64,000 nt of DNA, taken from NCBI RefSeq assembly GCF_937958065.1, contig NZ_CALFXI010000046.1, forward strand, positions 1 to 64,000, given 5' to 3'. This DNA comes from an uncultured Steroidobacter sp. GTDB taxonomy: Bacteria > Pseudomonadota > Gammaproteobacteria > Steroidobacterales > Steroidobacteraceae. Under the pieces are notes generated by a model that was given only the letters and a program-made list of their open reading frames with translations, did not search any database and was not told where the DNA came from. Of the stretch, positions 8,808 to 19,700 are shown one piece after another; positions within the stretch are counted from its first letter, which is position 1, and the number at the start of each line of letters is the position of its first letter. The position numbers were made by a program, and so were the translations under genes.

Positions 8808-9722
8808 TCAAATATTCTGGGCGGTCGTGAGCACCAGATCGAGAAAGCGTTGCACGGCCGCGGCGTTTTCGCCACGACGACAAGCGAGAATCAGCGGCGC
8901 GGTCAGTTGCGGCATGTCTTCGAGCTTGCGATACACGATGCCATCCATCTGCAAGCGCTGCAGGGATGCGGGCACGATCGATACGCCGATGCCCGACGCT
9001 ACCAGATTCAACGTCGAAATGATTCGCGGCGCCTCCTGGCCGACCCGCGGGCTGAAGCCGGCGCTTTTGCACGCTGCGATGATGGTGTCATACAGGCCGG
9101 GGCCGCCGGGACGCTTGTAGAGCACGAATGTTTCTTTCGCGAGCTCGGACAGCGGCAGCAACACGCTGCGACTGAAGCTGCTCCGGCGCGCGAAGATGTG
9201 ACCGGTCGGCAGGGCCACCAGCATTTTTTCTTCCAGCAGTGGCCGCACGGTGAGGCCGACCACATCGGCGACCGGCGAGCGAATGAACGCCGCATCGATC
9301 TGTTCGTTGTGCAGCCCCTGCACCAGCTCGCTGCTGCCACTCTCCTCGAGCACCAGAGACACGAGCGGAGCCGCTTCGCGGAACGCCCGCAACACGCGGG
9401 GCACGAACGGGTGGAAGGGGGCGGAGCTGGTGAAGCCCACGACCACCCGGCCTTCCTCGCCACGGGCGGTTCGGCGGGTGGTGGCCACTGCCCGATCCAC
9501 CTGATCCAGGATGGCCCGAGCCCGATCCAGAAAGGCCGCCCCGGCATCGGTCAATTCGACCCCGCGCGGCTGGCGGCGGAACAGCTGGGCATCGAGCTCC
9601 TGTTCCAGGGCTCGGATCTGCATGGAGAGCGGGGGCTGCTGAATGCCGAGCCGTTCGGCCGCCCGGGTCATGTGCTTTTCTTCAGCTACAGCAACGAAGT
9701 AGCGCAAATGTCTCAGTTCCAT
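8808..9722 (-). CDS. LysR-family regulator, probable regulator of aceBA
   Basis: A 304-residue LysR regulator: winged helix-turn-helix at residues 1-60 (MELRHLRYFVAVAEEKHMTR, with ERLGIQQPPLSMQIR as recognition helix) and a periplasmic-binding-protein-like effector domain after it. It is transcribed away from aceB; only about 100 bp separate the starts. A 17-bp palindrome with LysR T-N11-A spacing sits between them. Divergent LysR genes usually control the neighbouring operon, so regulation of the glyoxylate shunt is inferred. The effector cannot be read from sequence. Confidence 0.9.
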   Translation of the reverse strand: MELRHLRYFVAVAEEKHMTRAAERLGIQQPPLSMQIRALEQELDAQLFRRQPRGVELTDAGAAFLDRARAILDQVDRAVATTRRTARGEEGRVVVGFTSSAPFHPFVPRVLRAFREAAPLVSLVLEESGSSELVQGLHNEQIDAAFIRSPVADVVGLTVRPLLEEKMLVALPTGHIFARRSSFSRSVLLPLSELAKETFVLYKRPGGPGLYDTIIAACKSAGFSPRVGQEAPRIISTLNLVASGIGVSIVPASLQRLQMDGIVYRKLEDMPQLTAPLILACRRGENAAAVQRFLDLVLTTAQNI

Positions 9723-9727
9723 ACTGA

Positions 9728-9766
9728 GATATGTACCAGATATCGATTTCTAACTCACGATATATT
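9728..9766 (+). promoter_or_regulatory. LysR-type operator and aceB promoter
   Basis: GATAT (9728-9732) and ATATC (9740-9744) form an inverted repeat containing T-N11-A. It lies just before the lysR start and over the -35 region of a TATATT -10 (9761-9766) facing aceB. The -35 hexamer is poor, as expected for an activator-dependent promoter. Confidence 0.5.
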
Positions 9767-9823
9767 TTACCCACAGGCAGGAAGTCGCTAAGGTGCATCC
9801 ACTTTCGCAAATGGGGAGCGTCA

Positions 9824-11431
9824 ATGGCGACCAATCCAGCGGTGGACTCGACCACCACGGGCATCGAAATCCGCGGGGCACTGAACCCCGGGTATGACTC
9901 GATTTTGAGCCCCACCGCCCTGGAGTTCGTCGCCGATCTGACCCGTCGCTTCGGCGATCGGGTGACCGCGCTGCTCGACGCCCGCGAGGCTCGCCAACGC
10001 GAGCTCGATGCGGGGGCCTTGCCGGATTTCCTCGCCGAGACCCGCAGCATTCGCGAGGGCGACTGGCGCGTCACGTCGATTCCGGCCGATCTGCAGGATC
10101 GCCGTGTCGAGATCACTGGCCCGACCGATCGGAAGATGATCATCAACGCGCTCAACTCCGGCGCCCGGGTGTTCATGGCCGATTGCGAAGACTCGATGAC
10201 GCCGACCTGGGACAACGTCGTGCAAGGCCAGATCAATCTGCGCGATGCCGTGAACCGTTCGATCTCGTTCACCAACCCGGACGGCAAGCAGTACCGGCTC
10301 AATCCGCAGATCGCGACGCTGATCGTGCGGCCGCGCGGCTGGCACCTGTTCGAGAAACATATCTATGTGGATGGACGTCCCGCTCCCGGAGCGTTCGTCG
10401 ACTTCGGCCTGTACCTGTTCCACAACCATGCGGCATTGCAGGCGCGCGGCACCGGTCCGTACTTCTATCTGCCGAAGCTCGAAGGTCATCTCGAGGCGCG
10501 TCTGTGGGCCGATGTGTTGCGTTACTCCGAAGGCAAGCTCGGGCTCGCGCCGCAGACCATCAAGGTCACGGTGCTGATCGAAACCATTCTCGCGGCCTTC
10601 GAGATGGACGAGATCCTGTTCGAGCTGAAGGACTTCATCGTCGCGCTCAACTGCGGTCGCTGGGACTACATTTTCAGTTTCATCAAGAAGTTCGCGCGCC
10701 GGCCCGATTTCGTGCTGCCGGATCGTCAGCAGGTGACGATGACCACGCACTTCCTGCGCTCGTATTCGAAGCTCGCGATCCGCACTTGTCATCGTCGCGG
10801 CGCCTTCGCGATGGGCGGGATGGCGGCGCAGATCCCCATCAAGAACGATCCGAAGGCGAATGAAGAGGCGCTCGCCAAGGTCCGCGCCGACAAGGAGCGC
10901 GAGGCGGGCGATGGCCACGACGGCACCTGGGTCGCGCATCCTGGCCTCGTGCCGGTGGCGATGGAGGTGTTCGATCGGCTGATGCCGACGCCGAATCAGT
11001 TGAACAAGGTTCCTGAGATCGACGTGACCGCCGCCGATTTGTTGCAGATTCCGCAGGGCACGATCACCGAAGCCGGGCTGCGCGGCAACGTGAGCGTGTC
11101 GATTCAATATCTCGCCGCATGGCTCGGGGGGTTGGGGTGCGTCCCCATCAATAACTTGATGGAAGACGCGGCGACTGCGGAAATTTCTCGCGCGCAGATC
11201 TGGCAGTGGATCAAACATCCGCGTGGCGTGCTCGAGGATGGCCGCAAGGTCACCGCCGAGCTGTTTCGTGCAATCACGCGAGAGGAGCTCGGGAAGTTGC
11301 GCCCGGCAGTCGGCGAAAAAGCGTTCGCGAGCGGCAACTTCGAGCGCGCTGCTGCGTTGATCGACCAGATCACGACCGCGCCCGAGTTCGAAACATTCAT
11401 CACTCTGCCGGCATACCGGGTCATTCACTAA
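9824..11431 (+). CDS. aceB: Malate synthase A
   Basis: Condenses glyoxylate with acetyl-CoA to malate, the second step of the glyoxylate shunt. The 535-residue product is the size of isoform A. It contains FMADCEDSMTPTW, VRPRGWHLFEKH, the family region ALNCGRWDYIFSFIKK, and DGTWVAHPGLVPVA near the C-terminal third. ATG 9824 is preceded by GGGGAG; the open frame extends 31 codons upstream into the promoter region and is rejected. It is followed after 23 bp by aceA. It allows growth on acetate or fatty acids. Confidence 0.96.
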   Translation: MATNPAVDSTTTGIEIRGALNPGYDSILSPTALEFVADLTRRFGDRVTALLDAREARQRELDAGALPDFLAETRSIREGDWRVTSIPADLQDRRVEITGPTDRKMIINALNSGARVFMADCEDSMTPTWDNVVQGQINLRDAVNRSISFTNPDGKQYRLNPQIATLIVRPRGWHLFEKHIYVDGRPAPGAFVDFGLYLFHNHAALQARGTGPYFYLPKLEGHLEARLWADVLRYSEGKLGLAPQTIKVTVLIETILAAFEMDEILFELKDFIVALNCGRWDYIFSFIKKFARRPDFVLPDRQQVTMTTHFLRSYSKLAIRTCHRRGAFAMGGMAAQIPIKNDPKANEEALAKVRADKEREAGDGHDGTWVAHPGLVPVAMEVFDRLMPTPNQLNKVPEIDVTAADLLQIPQGTITEAGLRGNVSVSIQYLAAWLGGLGCVPINNLMEDAATAEISRAQIWQWIKHPRGVLEDGRKVTAELFRAITREELGKLRPAVGEKAFASGNFERAAALIDQITTAPEFETFITLPAYRVIH

Positions 11432-11454
11432 TCGTTCGTCAAGTCGAGGTTCCT

Positions 11455-12741
<1,287 letters not shown>

Positions 12742-12757
12742 TGATCTGATCCACTGC

Positions 12758-12810
12758 GGCTTCCCGCCCGCTGACCTGCTACAGCCAAGTGCAGGAAGTG
12801 GCGGGAAGCC
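12758..12810 (+). terminator. Hairpin downstream of aceA
   Basis: GGCTTCCCGCC (12758-12768) and GGCGGGAAGCC (12800-12810) are perfectly complementary over 11 bp, with a second short stem (CCTGC/GCAGG) in the loop. There is no T tract, so it may block exonucleases rather than terminate by itself. Confidence 0.5.
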
Positions 12811-12859
12811 TGCAGACCGGTTCACACGAGGGCATCCTGCTACGACCCTCCTGGCGAGG

Positions 12860-12883
12860 CGGCAAAAGGCGTGACTTTTGCCG
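12860..12883. repeat. 9-bp palindrome before the uracil-DNA glycosylase gene
   Basis: CGGCAAAAG (12860-12868) and CTTTTGCCG (12875-12883) form a perfect stem with a 6-nt loop. On the plus strand a short T run lies within the second arm. It could be a terminator remnant or an operator. Confidence 0.35.
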
Positions 12884-12937
12884 TTCGTTCGAAGCAGGCT
12901 CGTGCTGGGCGCGGTAGCAGCTCGGTACAATGGATGG

Positions 12938-13735
12938 ATGATCAAGTCAGCCGCCCGCAAATCTCCCGCAAAAAGCTCGGCGAAGCGCGCCCAGCCCATC
13001 TCCATTCCGCGCACTCATAAGAGCGCGCCGCTCAAGCAGCTCGCGCTGACCGACGACAAGCCGAGCAACGGCCTGTGGCCTTCAGACGGCGTGGTCTTCG
13101 ACCGCACCTGCACCGATTGCCCGCGCCTCGCGGCGTTCCTGGAGGAGGGGCGGAAGCAATATCCCGACTACTACTGTGCGCCCGTCGCCCCCTTCGGCGA
13201 TCGCAAGGCGCGGCTGATCATCGTGGGGCTCGCGCCCGGCTTCCACGGCGCGAACGCGACGGGGCGGCCGTTCACGGGCGACTATGCGGGCGTGCTGCTC
13301 TATCAGACGCTGCACAAGTTCGGCTTCGCGAACAAGCCGGAATCCATTCACCGCAACGACGGATTGAAGCTGAACGACGCCCGCATCACCAACGCCGTGA
13401 AGTGCGTGCCGCCGGACAACAAGCCGCTGCCGATCGAGATCGCCACCTGCAATCACTATCTGCAGGCGGAGCTTGCCAGCGCGCCGAAGCACGTCGTGCT
13501 GCTGGCGTTAGGCTCGATCGGACACAACGCGGTCCTGCGCACGCTCGGGCTCAAGGCGGGCGACTATAAATTCGGCCATGGCGCCGAGTTCAAGCTGCCG
13601 GGAGGGCAGTGGCTGATCGATTCGTATCACTGCAGCCGCTACAACACGAATACGCGGCGGCTGACGGAGGAGATGTTCGAAGCGGTATTTGCGCGCGCCA
13701 AGGCGCTCATCGCCGCCGCGCCCGGAAATGCCTGA
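12938..13735 (+). CDS. Uracil-DNA glycosylase, family 5 (UDGb type)
   Basis: Removes uracil and other deaminated bases from DNA in base-excision repair. The 265-residue product has motif 1 GLAPGFHGANATGRPFTGD, which lacks the catalytic Asp/Asn of families 1 and 4 as expected for UDGb, and motif 3 SYHCSRYNTNTRRLT. Cysteines in CTDCP, AVKCV and IATCN probably bind a 4Fe-4S cluster. A lysine/serine-rich N-terminal 30 residues looks flexible. ATG 12938 is chosen; the frame is open 20 codons upstream. It lies 28 bp before uvrC, another repair gene. Confidence 0.88.
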   Translation: MIKSAARKSPAKSSAKRAQPISIPRTHKSAPLKQLALTDDKPSNGLWPSDGVVFDRTCTDCPRLAAFLEEGRKQYPDYYCAPVAPFGDRKARLIIVGLAPGFHGANATGRPFTGDYAGVLLYQTLHKFGFANKPESIHRNDGLKLNDARITNAVKCVPPDNKPLPIEIATCNHYLQAELASAPKHVVLLALGSIGHNAVLRTLGLKAGDYKFGHGAEFKLPGGQWLIDSYHCSRYNTNTRRLTEEMFEAVFARAKALIAAAPGNA

Positions 13736-13763
13736 CCAGCACTGACCGGCTTCATCCTCTAAA

Positions 13764-15605
13764 ATGGGCGCCATGACCGGTTCATCGAGCGCCACCTTCG
13801 ACTCCAAGCTGTTCCTGGCCAACGTCAGCCAGCGCCCGGGCGTCTATCGCATGATCGGCGCCGATGGCGAGGTGCTGTACGTCGGCAAAGCGCGCAATCT
13901 GAAGAATCGGCTCACGACCTACTTCGTGGGCAAGGCGCAGGCGGCCAAGACCATGGCGATGGTCTCGCAGGTCGCCAATGTCGAAGTGACGGTGACGGCC
14001 TCGGAGACCGAGGCGCTGCTGCTCGAGTACAACTTGATCAAGCGGCACCGGCCGCGTTTCAACGTCACCCTGCGCGACGACAAGAGCTTTCCGTACCTGT
14101 ACGTCACGACCGAGCAGGAATATCCGCGCATCAGTTTCTATCGCGGCAGCCGCAAGCTGCCGGGCCGCTTCTTCGGCCCGTACCCGAACGCCAGGGCCAC
14201 GCGCGAGACCATCCTGCTGTTGCAGAAGTTGTTCCTGCTCCGTCCCTGCAGCGACTCGTTCTTCGCCAATCGTTCGCGGCCCTGCCTGCAGCATCAGATA
14301 AAGCGCTGCTCGGGGCCGTGTGTGCGGTTGATCTCGCCGGAGCAGTACCGGCAGGACGTGAACGACGCGATCAAGGTGCTGGAAGGCAAGGGCGCCGAGC
14401 TGATCGACGATCTGGCCGGGCGCATGGAGCAGGCGTCGCAGGCGCTGGAATTCGAGAAGGCGGCGCGGCTGCGCGATCAGATCAACGGCATCAAGGCCAT
14501 CCATTCGACTCAGTCGGTCACACGCAATGCCACCGAGGACATCGATGCTGTTGCGCTCGTGTCCCATGGCAGCGACCACTGCGTGTCCATCGTGTTCGTG
14601 CGCGGCGGGCGCAATCTCGGCAGCAGCAACTTTTTTCCGAAGCCTGGCATCGCGGAAGCGGGCGAGTTGCTCTCGGGCTTTCTGGCGCAGTACTACCTGG
14701 GGCGCGAGGCGCCGGGCGAGATCCTGATCAACGAGCAGATCGAAGACGCGGATACGCTGGAGCAGGCGCTGAGCGAGCGCATGGAGCGATCGGTGCGGAT
14801 TCGCTCGAACGTTCGCGGCGTCCGGGCGCGCTGGCTGGAAATGGCGCGGACCAATGCCGAGCTGGGCGTGAAGATGCGTCGGGCCACCGAGGCCACGAGT
14901 GTCGAACAGCTGCAAGCCATGCAAGAAGTCTTCAATCTGCCGAATCCGCCGGCGCGGATCGAATGCTTCGACATCAGTCACACCATGGGTGAGCGCACCG
15001 TCGCGTCGTGCGTCGTGTTCGGCCCCGAAGGGCCGATCAAGAGCGACTATCGGCGCTTCAACATCGAAGGCATTGCGCCGGGCGACGATTACGGTGCCAT
15101 GCGCCAGGCGCTGTCGCGCCGCTACGCGCGCATCAAGAAGGGCGAGGCGCCCACTCCGGACCTGCTGCTGATCGACGGCGGGCCCGGGCAGCTTGCCCAG
15201 GCTACGGAAGTGTTGACCCAGCTGGAGATCAATAATGTGTTGATCGCCGGCGTCGCCAAGGGCGCGGATCGCCGGCCGGGGCAGGAGCGGCTGTTCCTGC
15301 CCGGGCACGAGCTGCCGACCGTGCTGCCGCCGGATTCACCGGCGCTGCACTTGATTCAGCGGGTGCGCGACGAGGCGCATCGCTTCGCGATCACGGGTCA
15401 CCGGGCGCGCCGCGCCAAGGCACGGACCGAATCCGTCCTCGAAACCGTGCCCGGCCTCGGTCCGCGGAAACGTCGGGAACTGCTGCGTCAATTCGGCGGT
15501 CTGCAGGGGGTCAGCCGCGCGGGAATCGACGATTTAGCCAAAGTGCATGGGATCAGTCGTAAACTGGCGCAATCGATCTATGACACATTGCACGCGAACG
15601 GCTGA
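13764..15605 (+). CDS. uvrC: Excinuclease ABC subunit C
   Basis: Makes the dual incisions of nucleotide excision repair in the UvrB-DNA complex. The 613-residue product has the GIY-YIG nuclease at the N terminus (RPGVYRMIGADGEVLYVGKA), a UVR helical pair around residues 200-240, the RNase H-like nuclease domain (IECFDISHTMGE and LLIDGGPGQL) and C-terminal helix-hairpin-helix repeats (ETVPGLGPRKRRELLRQFGG). It may start at 13764 or at the ATG three codons later. pgsA follows after 22 bp, an order also found in E. coli. Confidence 0.96.
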   Translation: MGAMTGSSSATFDSKLFLANVSQRPGVYRMIGADGEVLYVGKARNLKNRLTTYFVGKAQAAKTMAMVSQVANVEVTVTASETEALLLEYNLIKRHRPRFNVTLRDDKSFPYLYVTTEQEYPRISFYRGSRKLPGRFFGPYPNARATRETILLLQKLFLLRPCSDSFFANRSRPCLQHQIKRCSGPCVRLISPEQYRQDVNDAIKVLEGKGAELIDDLAGRMEQASQALEFEKAARLRDQINGIKAIHSTQSVTRNATEDIDAVALVSHGSDHCVSIVFVRGGRNLGSSNFFPKPGIAEAGELLSGFLAQYYLGREAPGEILINEQIEDADTLEQALSERMERSVRIRSNVRGVRARWLEMARTNAELGVKMRRATEATSVEQLQAMQEVFNLPNPPARIECFDISHTMGERTVASCVVFGPEGPIKSDYRRFNIEGIAPGDDYGAMRQALSRRYARIKKGEAPTPDLLLIDGGPGQLAQATEVLTQLEINNVLIAGVAKGADRRPGQERLFLPGHELPTVLPPDSPALHLIQRVRDEAHRFAITGHRARRAKARTESVLETVPGLGPRKRRELLRQFGGLQGVSRAGIDDLAKVHGISRKLAQSIYDTLHANG

Positions 15606-15627
15606 AAAGTCCTTACAATTCCCCCCA

Positions 15628-16224
15628 GTGACTTTTCCCATCGCGAACATTCTGACCGTAGCGCGGATCATCATGATCCCGCTGGTGGTCGTGCTCTTCT
15701 ACCTGGACCAGCATTGGGCCAAGGCGGCCACCGGGTGGATTTTCATTCTGGCCGCGGTCACGGACTCGCTCGACGGCTATCTCGCGCGCAAGCTGGGCCA
15801 GACTTCGGCACTGGGCGCGTTCCTCGATCCGGTCGCGGACAAATTGATGGTCGCGGTCGCGCTGATCCTGCTGGTCAGCTACGACCCGCCGATGCTGAAG
15901 TTCATCAAGTTCGACCCGCACACCCTGATCACGCTGACCGCGACGGTGATCGTCGGCCGCGAGATCACCATATCCGCGCTGCGTGAGTGGATGGCCGAGA
16001 TGGGCGCGCGGGGCAAGGTGGCCGTCTCGTCGATCGGCAAGATGAAGACCATCTTCCAGATGACGGGTCTGTCGATGATGCTGTTTCGCGAGAACGTGTG
16101 GATCATTCCCGCGTTCGAGCTGGGGTTCTACTGCCTAGTCGCTGCCGCGGTGCTGACGCTGTGGTCCATGGTTGTTTACCTACGAGCCGCCTGGCCGGAC
16201 CTGATGCGGTCGGGGTCGAAGTAG
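15628..16224 (+). CDS. pgsA: CDP-diacylglycerol-glycerol-3-phosphate phosphatidyltransferase
   Basis: Inner-membrane enzyme making phosphatidylglycerol phosphate, the committed step to PG and cardiolipin. The roughly 198-residue product has the CDP-alcohol phosphotransferase motif D-x2-DG-x2-AR...G-x3-D-x3-D (TDSLDGYLARK, then GAFLDPVADK) and REITISALREWMAEMG, shared with E. coli PgsA. The start is assigned to GTG 15628 because the product then begins just before the first membrane helix, as in E. coli PgsA; the open frame extends upstream into uvrC. No clear ribosome site is seen. Confidence 0.93.
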   Translation: MTFPIANILTVARIIMIPLVVVLFYLDQHWAKAATGWIFILAAVTDSLDGYLARKLGQTSALGAFLDPVADKLMVAVALILLVSYDPPMLKFIKFDPHTLITLTATVIVGREITISALREWMAEMGARGKVAVSSIGKMKTIFQMTGLSMMLFRENVWIIPAFELGFYCLVAAAVLTLWSMVVYLRAAWPDLMRSGSK

Positions 16225-16308
16225 TCGGCCTGGTGTCATCGTTCGTGCGATGAACTGGGCAACTGCGCGTCGGCGCGCAATTCTGAACTGGTAGGTCGGT
16301 TTTGGACT

Positions 16309-16382
16309 TGGAGGCTCGGGCCGGAATCGAACCGGCGTAGACGGCTTTGCAGGCCGCTGCATAACCACTTTGCTACCGAGCC
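16309..16382 (-). tRNA. tRNA-Cys (anticodon GCA)
   Basis: A 74-nt cloverleaf on the minus strand: acceptor GGCTCGG/CCGAGCC, anticodon loop CTGCAAA with GCA, T loop GGTTCGATTCC, U73 discriminator expected for cysteine, and encoded CCA at 16309-16311. It lies downstream of tRNA-Gly on the same strand. Confidence 0.96.
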
Positions 16383-16476
16383 AGTAGGGAGTGGGTAGGA
16401 GTGGTGAAACCCCAGCTCCCGCCGGTGCCGCCGTAACCTTATCGACGTTCTAAGTTGCTGGCAGCACTGAAGAAAA

Positions 16477-16552
16477 TGGAGCGGGAAACGAGGCTCGAAC
16501 TCGCGACCTTAACCTTGGCAAGGTTACGCTCTACCAACTGAGCTATTCCCGC
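16477..16552 (-). tRNA. tRNA-Gly (anticodon GCC)
   Basis: A 76-nt cloverleaf on the minus strand: acceptor GCGGGAA/TTCCCGC, D arm AGCTCAGTTGGTAGAGC, anticodon loop TTGCCAA with GCC, T loop GAGTTCGAGCC and encoded CCA (16477-16479). It is the first gene of a Gly-Cys pair. E. coli has the same pair (glyW-cysT) next to pgsA, but there on the same strand as pgsA. Confidence 0.97.
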
Positions 16553-16589
16553 GTCGCGCCCGGAAGCAGTGCTCCCGGAAGAGGCCGCT

Positions 16590-16617
16590 ATTCTAGGGTC
16601 GAGATGAAAAGTGTCAA
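16590..16617 (-). promoter_or_regulatory. Promoter of the tRNA-Gly/Cys pair
   Basis: TTGACA (16612-16617) and TAGAAT (16590-16595) are spaced 16 bp on the minus strand. A GC-rich discriminator, typical of stringently controlled stable-RNA promoters, follows. The mature tRNA-Gly begins about 30 nt after the predicted transcription start. Confidence 0.75.
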
Positions 16618-16711
16618 GGCAAGTTACGCCCCAAGTACAAAATTTTTGGGCACGGCCGCCTGAGCCCGGCATGCGGACTTCATGGCGACCGGCGCGGCTC
16701 GGCCCGGGCCG

Positions 16712-19700
16712 CTATTTTCTCTTCTTCTTCTTCTTCTTCACGCTCTTCTTCCCCCGACGCGACGATTTCTTTGCCGTGGCGCTCGCGGGCAGGGGTGGCT
16801 CTGTCGCGAAGGTGCTCTCGTCGAAGAAGCGGAAGTACGGGTTGCCGTAGTGCTGGTACGCGCCCCATGTTTTGACGCCGTACTCTCGCTGCGCGATGTC
16901 GCGACGAGCATCGCGCATCGCCTCATGTAGATACAGGGCGTCGGCCGCTTTGTATTTGCCTGGATTGCTGGGGTCCGGGGTCAAGCCCAGCAGACGCGCA
17001 TAGAGCGTGAGTGCGAACTCGCTCGCGGCGATGTCGTCGATGCGCCAGGCAGTGCAGACGAAGTTCGCGACGCCTTTGGCGAAAAACGCTTCCGCAAAGC
17101 TCGGGGCGAGCGCGGCGGAGCGCGCGAGCCGTCGGGTGATGCGCCCATCCGTGATGCCCGACTCGCACGCGTTCGAGAACACGAAGCTCGGAACGCGATC
17201 GATACGGTTCAGCTCATCGGCGCTCAGGCGCTCGTCCTTGGAGAAGATCCACCCGGATTCGCGGGGCCTGTTCGCATCGAACACGCAGTGCCCCGCGAAA
17301 TGCAGCACGTCGTACCGTCGCAGCAGGAGCTCCCGTACCACGTTGAAGCGTGTCGCCTCGGTCGGACCCAGCAAGGTCTTCACTTCGATCCGGCTTTCCG
17401 TGCGTGGGCCGTGCACGGTGTTGAAGCTGTGGAACAGGTCCGCGAGCGTCGCACCCTCTTGTTGGGCGCCACGAAGCGGCGCGTCCGCTGCGGGATCGGC
17501 TACGATCAGAACGCGCAGGATGCGACGTGGCGGCGGCGGGGGCTCGGGAGGAGGCGCAAAGGTCGAGCGGAGTTGGCGAGTGAATCCGCGAGTCGTCCCC
17601 AGAAACTCATCGACCATCCTGTTCGCACCGTTGGTCTGTCTGAGGCGCGAGTGCTCCTGGTGCGCGATCATCTCCCAATGCACGCGCGCGGTTGCGCTGT
17701 CCATGGTCATGACCACCGGCGCATCCCCGCTCAAATGCGATTTGAGATCCGCCGGGAACAACAATCGGCCGAGCAGATCGCCTGCTTCGTGTTGTCGCTC
17801 CCAACTCGTGCTCGCGGCGAGTTGATCGTTCGCCTGTCGCAGCAGAGCATCGTCGAGCACGGTGGTCCGCTCCGGCACGGAGGCGGTCTCGGAGATGGCC
17901 CCGAATCGGTAGCCCTCCCTGTCACGTTCCACCGTCATGCGGGTGGGCACTTCACTGCTCTCGCTTTGGCCGTTGAAGCCGTTCCGCGCCCTGACTTTCC
18001 ATTGCTGCCACTCGGTGCGGGCGCTCTGTTTCAAGGTGACCTCGACCGACCGTAACAAGCCAGTGATGGCGGCATCGCTGAGCCTGGCGTACTTCACGTT
18101 GAGCGGTGAGGGCGGCGATTTCTGCAAGTTCACCAGCGTGGCATTGATCTCGATCAGGCGCCGGGGATCGATCTCGACGAAGGTCACTCGCCGCAAAGTT
18201 TGCTTCTCAGGCTGCCCGGCGCCTGAAAGTGCCGCGGCGATGCCTCGCAGCCAGGCGCGCACCGCATCCGCGACCGAGATGTTGCCCGTGCCGCTGCCAA
18301 TGAGAACGGTCGCGAGATGCTGCTTGCCCATGCGGGCGAGCGACCAGCACAGCTCCCGGGCCAGGACGGCCAGCTCCGGAGTGCCGAAACGTCCGGGCAA
18401 CCCCATCCCGGCAAGGGCGATGACGCGTTCGCCTCGGGCGCGCGGATCGTCCATGAAGAACGGCTGGCCGAGCTCGCCCCGAAGCACGCCGCGGTCGGTG
18501 TATTCGGAGATCAGGCCTTCCTTGCGGTGACCGTTGAGGCGGGAGTTGCCCAGTGCGCGCGAAATCGCTTCGTCGAGCGCGCGTTCCGCATTCTGGGGCC
18601 GGACCCCGATATAGTGTCCCACCGCGATTGCATCCACAGGCAGACCGGCCGCCGGGAATGTGTTCTCGGCAATGCTGCCTGCCACGAGGGCGATCTCGAT
18701 GGTTGGCGGCGTGATCGCCGAGGCTTCGAAATCGCGACGCTCCGACTCGATGGGAAGGAATGATCGGGTGAGGCTTTCTTCGAGCTCGCGTTCGCTCGGA
18801 TCGACTTCGTTGGCCGCCGCCGCGGCCGGAGCCCGCGACCGCGTCGTTTCCGCCAGTGCGCGAAACTGCTCGATATCCTCCTTCTGCCTGGTCCAGATTT
18901 CCTGTGCGAGCCCGCTCTGCGGGGCCGAGCGGGCGCTTGGCTTGGTCGTCGGCAGCAGCTGCGTCTTGCCGGAGAGCAGCAGCTCGGCGGTGGCGAGCAT
19001 GACCTTCTCGTTGCCGGGCAGATCGCCATGGTTTTCCTTGATGTAGTAGGTCGTTACATCATCGAGGAGTCCCAGGCGATGCGGGACGCGCCCATCGCCA
19101 TCCAGCGTCGCCACATAGGCCTCCTCGGAGGCCGGCTGCTTTTTCTTGAAGCCGCAGAACGTCTTCTGGTCGTAACCCGCGATGTAGATCATGCGCTCGC
19201 CGTCGACGATCTTCTCGAGCGATTCGTGGTGTTTCAACGCGGTATCCAGATGCACTTGCGGAACCGCGAGCGGCGCGTAGGCGGCCGACTTGTACAGCCA
19301 CTCGATCTCCGGCATCACGAGCGGCGAGGGCAGCATCTGATACGACCCGACGAACGAGTTGAACACGGGCAGCAGCTCCTCCAGCCCGTGTTTGAGATCG
19401 ACGAGCGCCAGCTTCTTCACCATGCCTTCCAATCCCGTGATGACTTGCGGAATCGCGAACGAGCCATGGTTCGGCGTGCCCAGCATGATCAGCCGGCCCA
19501 TCTTGTGCCAGCGCTTCGGATAGTCGCGAATGAAGGTGCGCGCGACCAGCCCGCCCATCGAATGGGCGACGATGTGAACTGGCGCATCGGCGCCGAACCA
19601 GGAGCGGATCCTGGCATCCAGATCCGCCGCCGCCAGCGTCAGGTCCTTGCGCCAGTCATACCAGAACGCACGCACGTTCCATTGATCCGCCAGCTCGAGC

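Noticed and set aside
9821..11428. A 535-codon minus-strand frame covering aceB
   Set aside because: It mirrors aceB exactly and its product lacks any domain; high GC leaves the opposite frame open.
16712..16740. AAG tract as a phase-variable switch
   Set aside because: A trinucleotide repeat changes length without frameshift and stands at the very end of the gene, so it cannot switch expression off.
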